Assembly: GCA_003427395.1 (NCBI GenBank)
Contig: BFEA01000472.1
Location: forward strand, 1,080,538 to 1,108,011
Direction of reading: 5' to 3'
DNA length: 27,474 bases
DNA from: Chara braunii
Lineage: Eukaryota > Streptophyta > Charophyceae > Charales > Characeae
Each line of letters opens with the position of its first letter. Position 1 is the stretch's first letter. The notes under the pieces are model-generated. The model was not told the DNA's origin. It saw nothing but the letters and a program-made list of their open reading frames with translations, and did no database searches. A program made the position numbers and the translations under genes. Below are positions 27,014 to 27,474 of the stretch, piece by piece.

Positions 27014-27148
27014 TCTCACGCGCAGGCACAGACACACTTGCACTTACACACACACACACACTTACAAACACAGACATACACACACACACTTACAAACACA
27101 TATATACACACACACACTTACAAACACACACATACTATTACAAGCACA

Positions 27149-27181
<33 letters not shown>

Positions 27182-27245
27182 ACAAGCACACACATACACA
27201 AACACATGCGCATACATTCATATTCATGCACAGACACACTCTGTT
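27014..27245. repeat. CA-rich minisatellite
   Basis: Degenerate repeats of CACACAC, TTACAAACACA and ACATA words. Translated frames are simple Thr/His repeats and are not genes. Confidence 0.9.
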
Positions 27246-27303
27246 ACATCTTCGACTCACACGGGTCCTACCGGACCCGACTTAGGGCCGGAGGGACACA
27301 CCA

Positions 27304-27458
27304 GGGCCTAAAGGCCCGACCTTTGGGGTTACAGGCCCTAAAGGCCTGATTTTGGACCAGCACCCATCGGGTAGGCCCAAACGACACTTCGTTTGGGCCT
27401 GGCGGCGCTCTTGAAGCTGCCGCCCGCCGATTGAGGCTGAACCGTCCATCTGGACGGT
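27304..27458. repeat. Cluster of GGGCC-rich hairpins
   Basis: Three perfect stems occur within 155 bases: GGGCCT-AA-AGGCCC (27304-27317), AGGCCCAAACGA-CACT-TCGTTTGGGCCT (27373-27400) and ACCGTCC-ATCT-GGACGGT (27441-27458). The region continues past the window end, so its nature cannot be settled here. Confidence 0.75.
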
Positions 27459-27474
27459 CCAGGGTCTGGCCTGG

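Noticed and set aside
27014-27245. Telomeric or subtelomeric repeat
   Set aside because: The words are CA-rich and irregular, not plant telomere units (CCCTAAA).

Overview
The window looks like nuclear DNA from a large, repeat-rich plant-type genome. It holds long microsatellites, a spliceosomal-type GT-AG intron, decayed LTR and non-LTR retrotransposons, scaffold gaps, and stop codons that look like products of cytosine deamination. The style suggests a streptophyte alga such as Chara, but nothing here proves the species. There is no bacterial operon, CRISPR array, rRNA or tRNA that I can support.

Region 1 (about 76-12065) looks like one large unusual element, and it is the main finding. 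A single + strand reading frame starts at ATG 1052 and stays in the same phase to 7412. It crosses a good GT-AG intron (7413-7555) and stays in phase again to 8718. In order it encodes a unique N-terminal region, a basic linker, a ParB-like domain, a degenerate DNA N6/N4-methyltransferase-like fold (beta-class motif order), an acidic and glycine-rich linker, a repeat-rich region and a Ulp1/SENP-like (C48) protease. The frame is broken only by TGA and TAG codons, never TAA, so it is a decayed copy of what was probably one polypeptide of about 2,400 residues. A spaced palindrome, TGCGA-N6-TCGCA, recurs upstream, inside and downstream of this frame and was not found elsewhere in the window. The outermost copies sit beside a (GA)n run on the left and a (CT)n run on the right, which suggests inverted element ends. 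Two tandem arrays (2 x ~455 bp and 4 x ~273 bp) lie in the downstream arm.

Region 2 (12066-18850) starts with a 731-base N gap. It then holds two inverted, diverged copies of an unknown short gene (14580-15145 and 18138-18842). Between them lie two tail-to-tail, broken 3' ends of the same non-LTR retrotransposon family.

Region 3 (18850-26050) has about 2.8 kb with no recognisable gene but with a 108-base foldback, then a minus-strand acidic-protein gene (22314-21670) and a 5'-truncated Ty3/gypsy pol (26031-23266). This pol carries a PHD-like C4HC3 zinc finger between RNase H and integrase, plus a microsatellite in the same place.

Region 4 (26050-27474) is repeat DNA: a CG-containing hairpin at the pol truncation point, AT-rich foldbacks, a CA-rich minisatellite and a cluster of GGGCC-rich hairpins.

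All proteins here appear to be mobile-element proteins or unknown. Every element shows in-frame stops, frameshifts or truncation.
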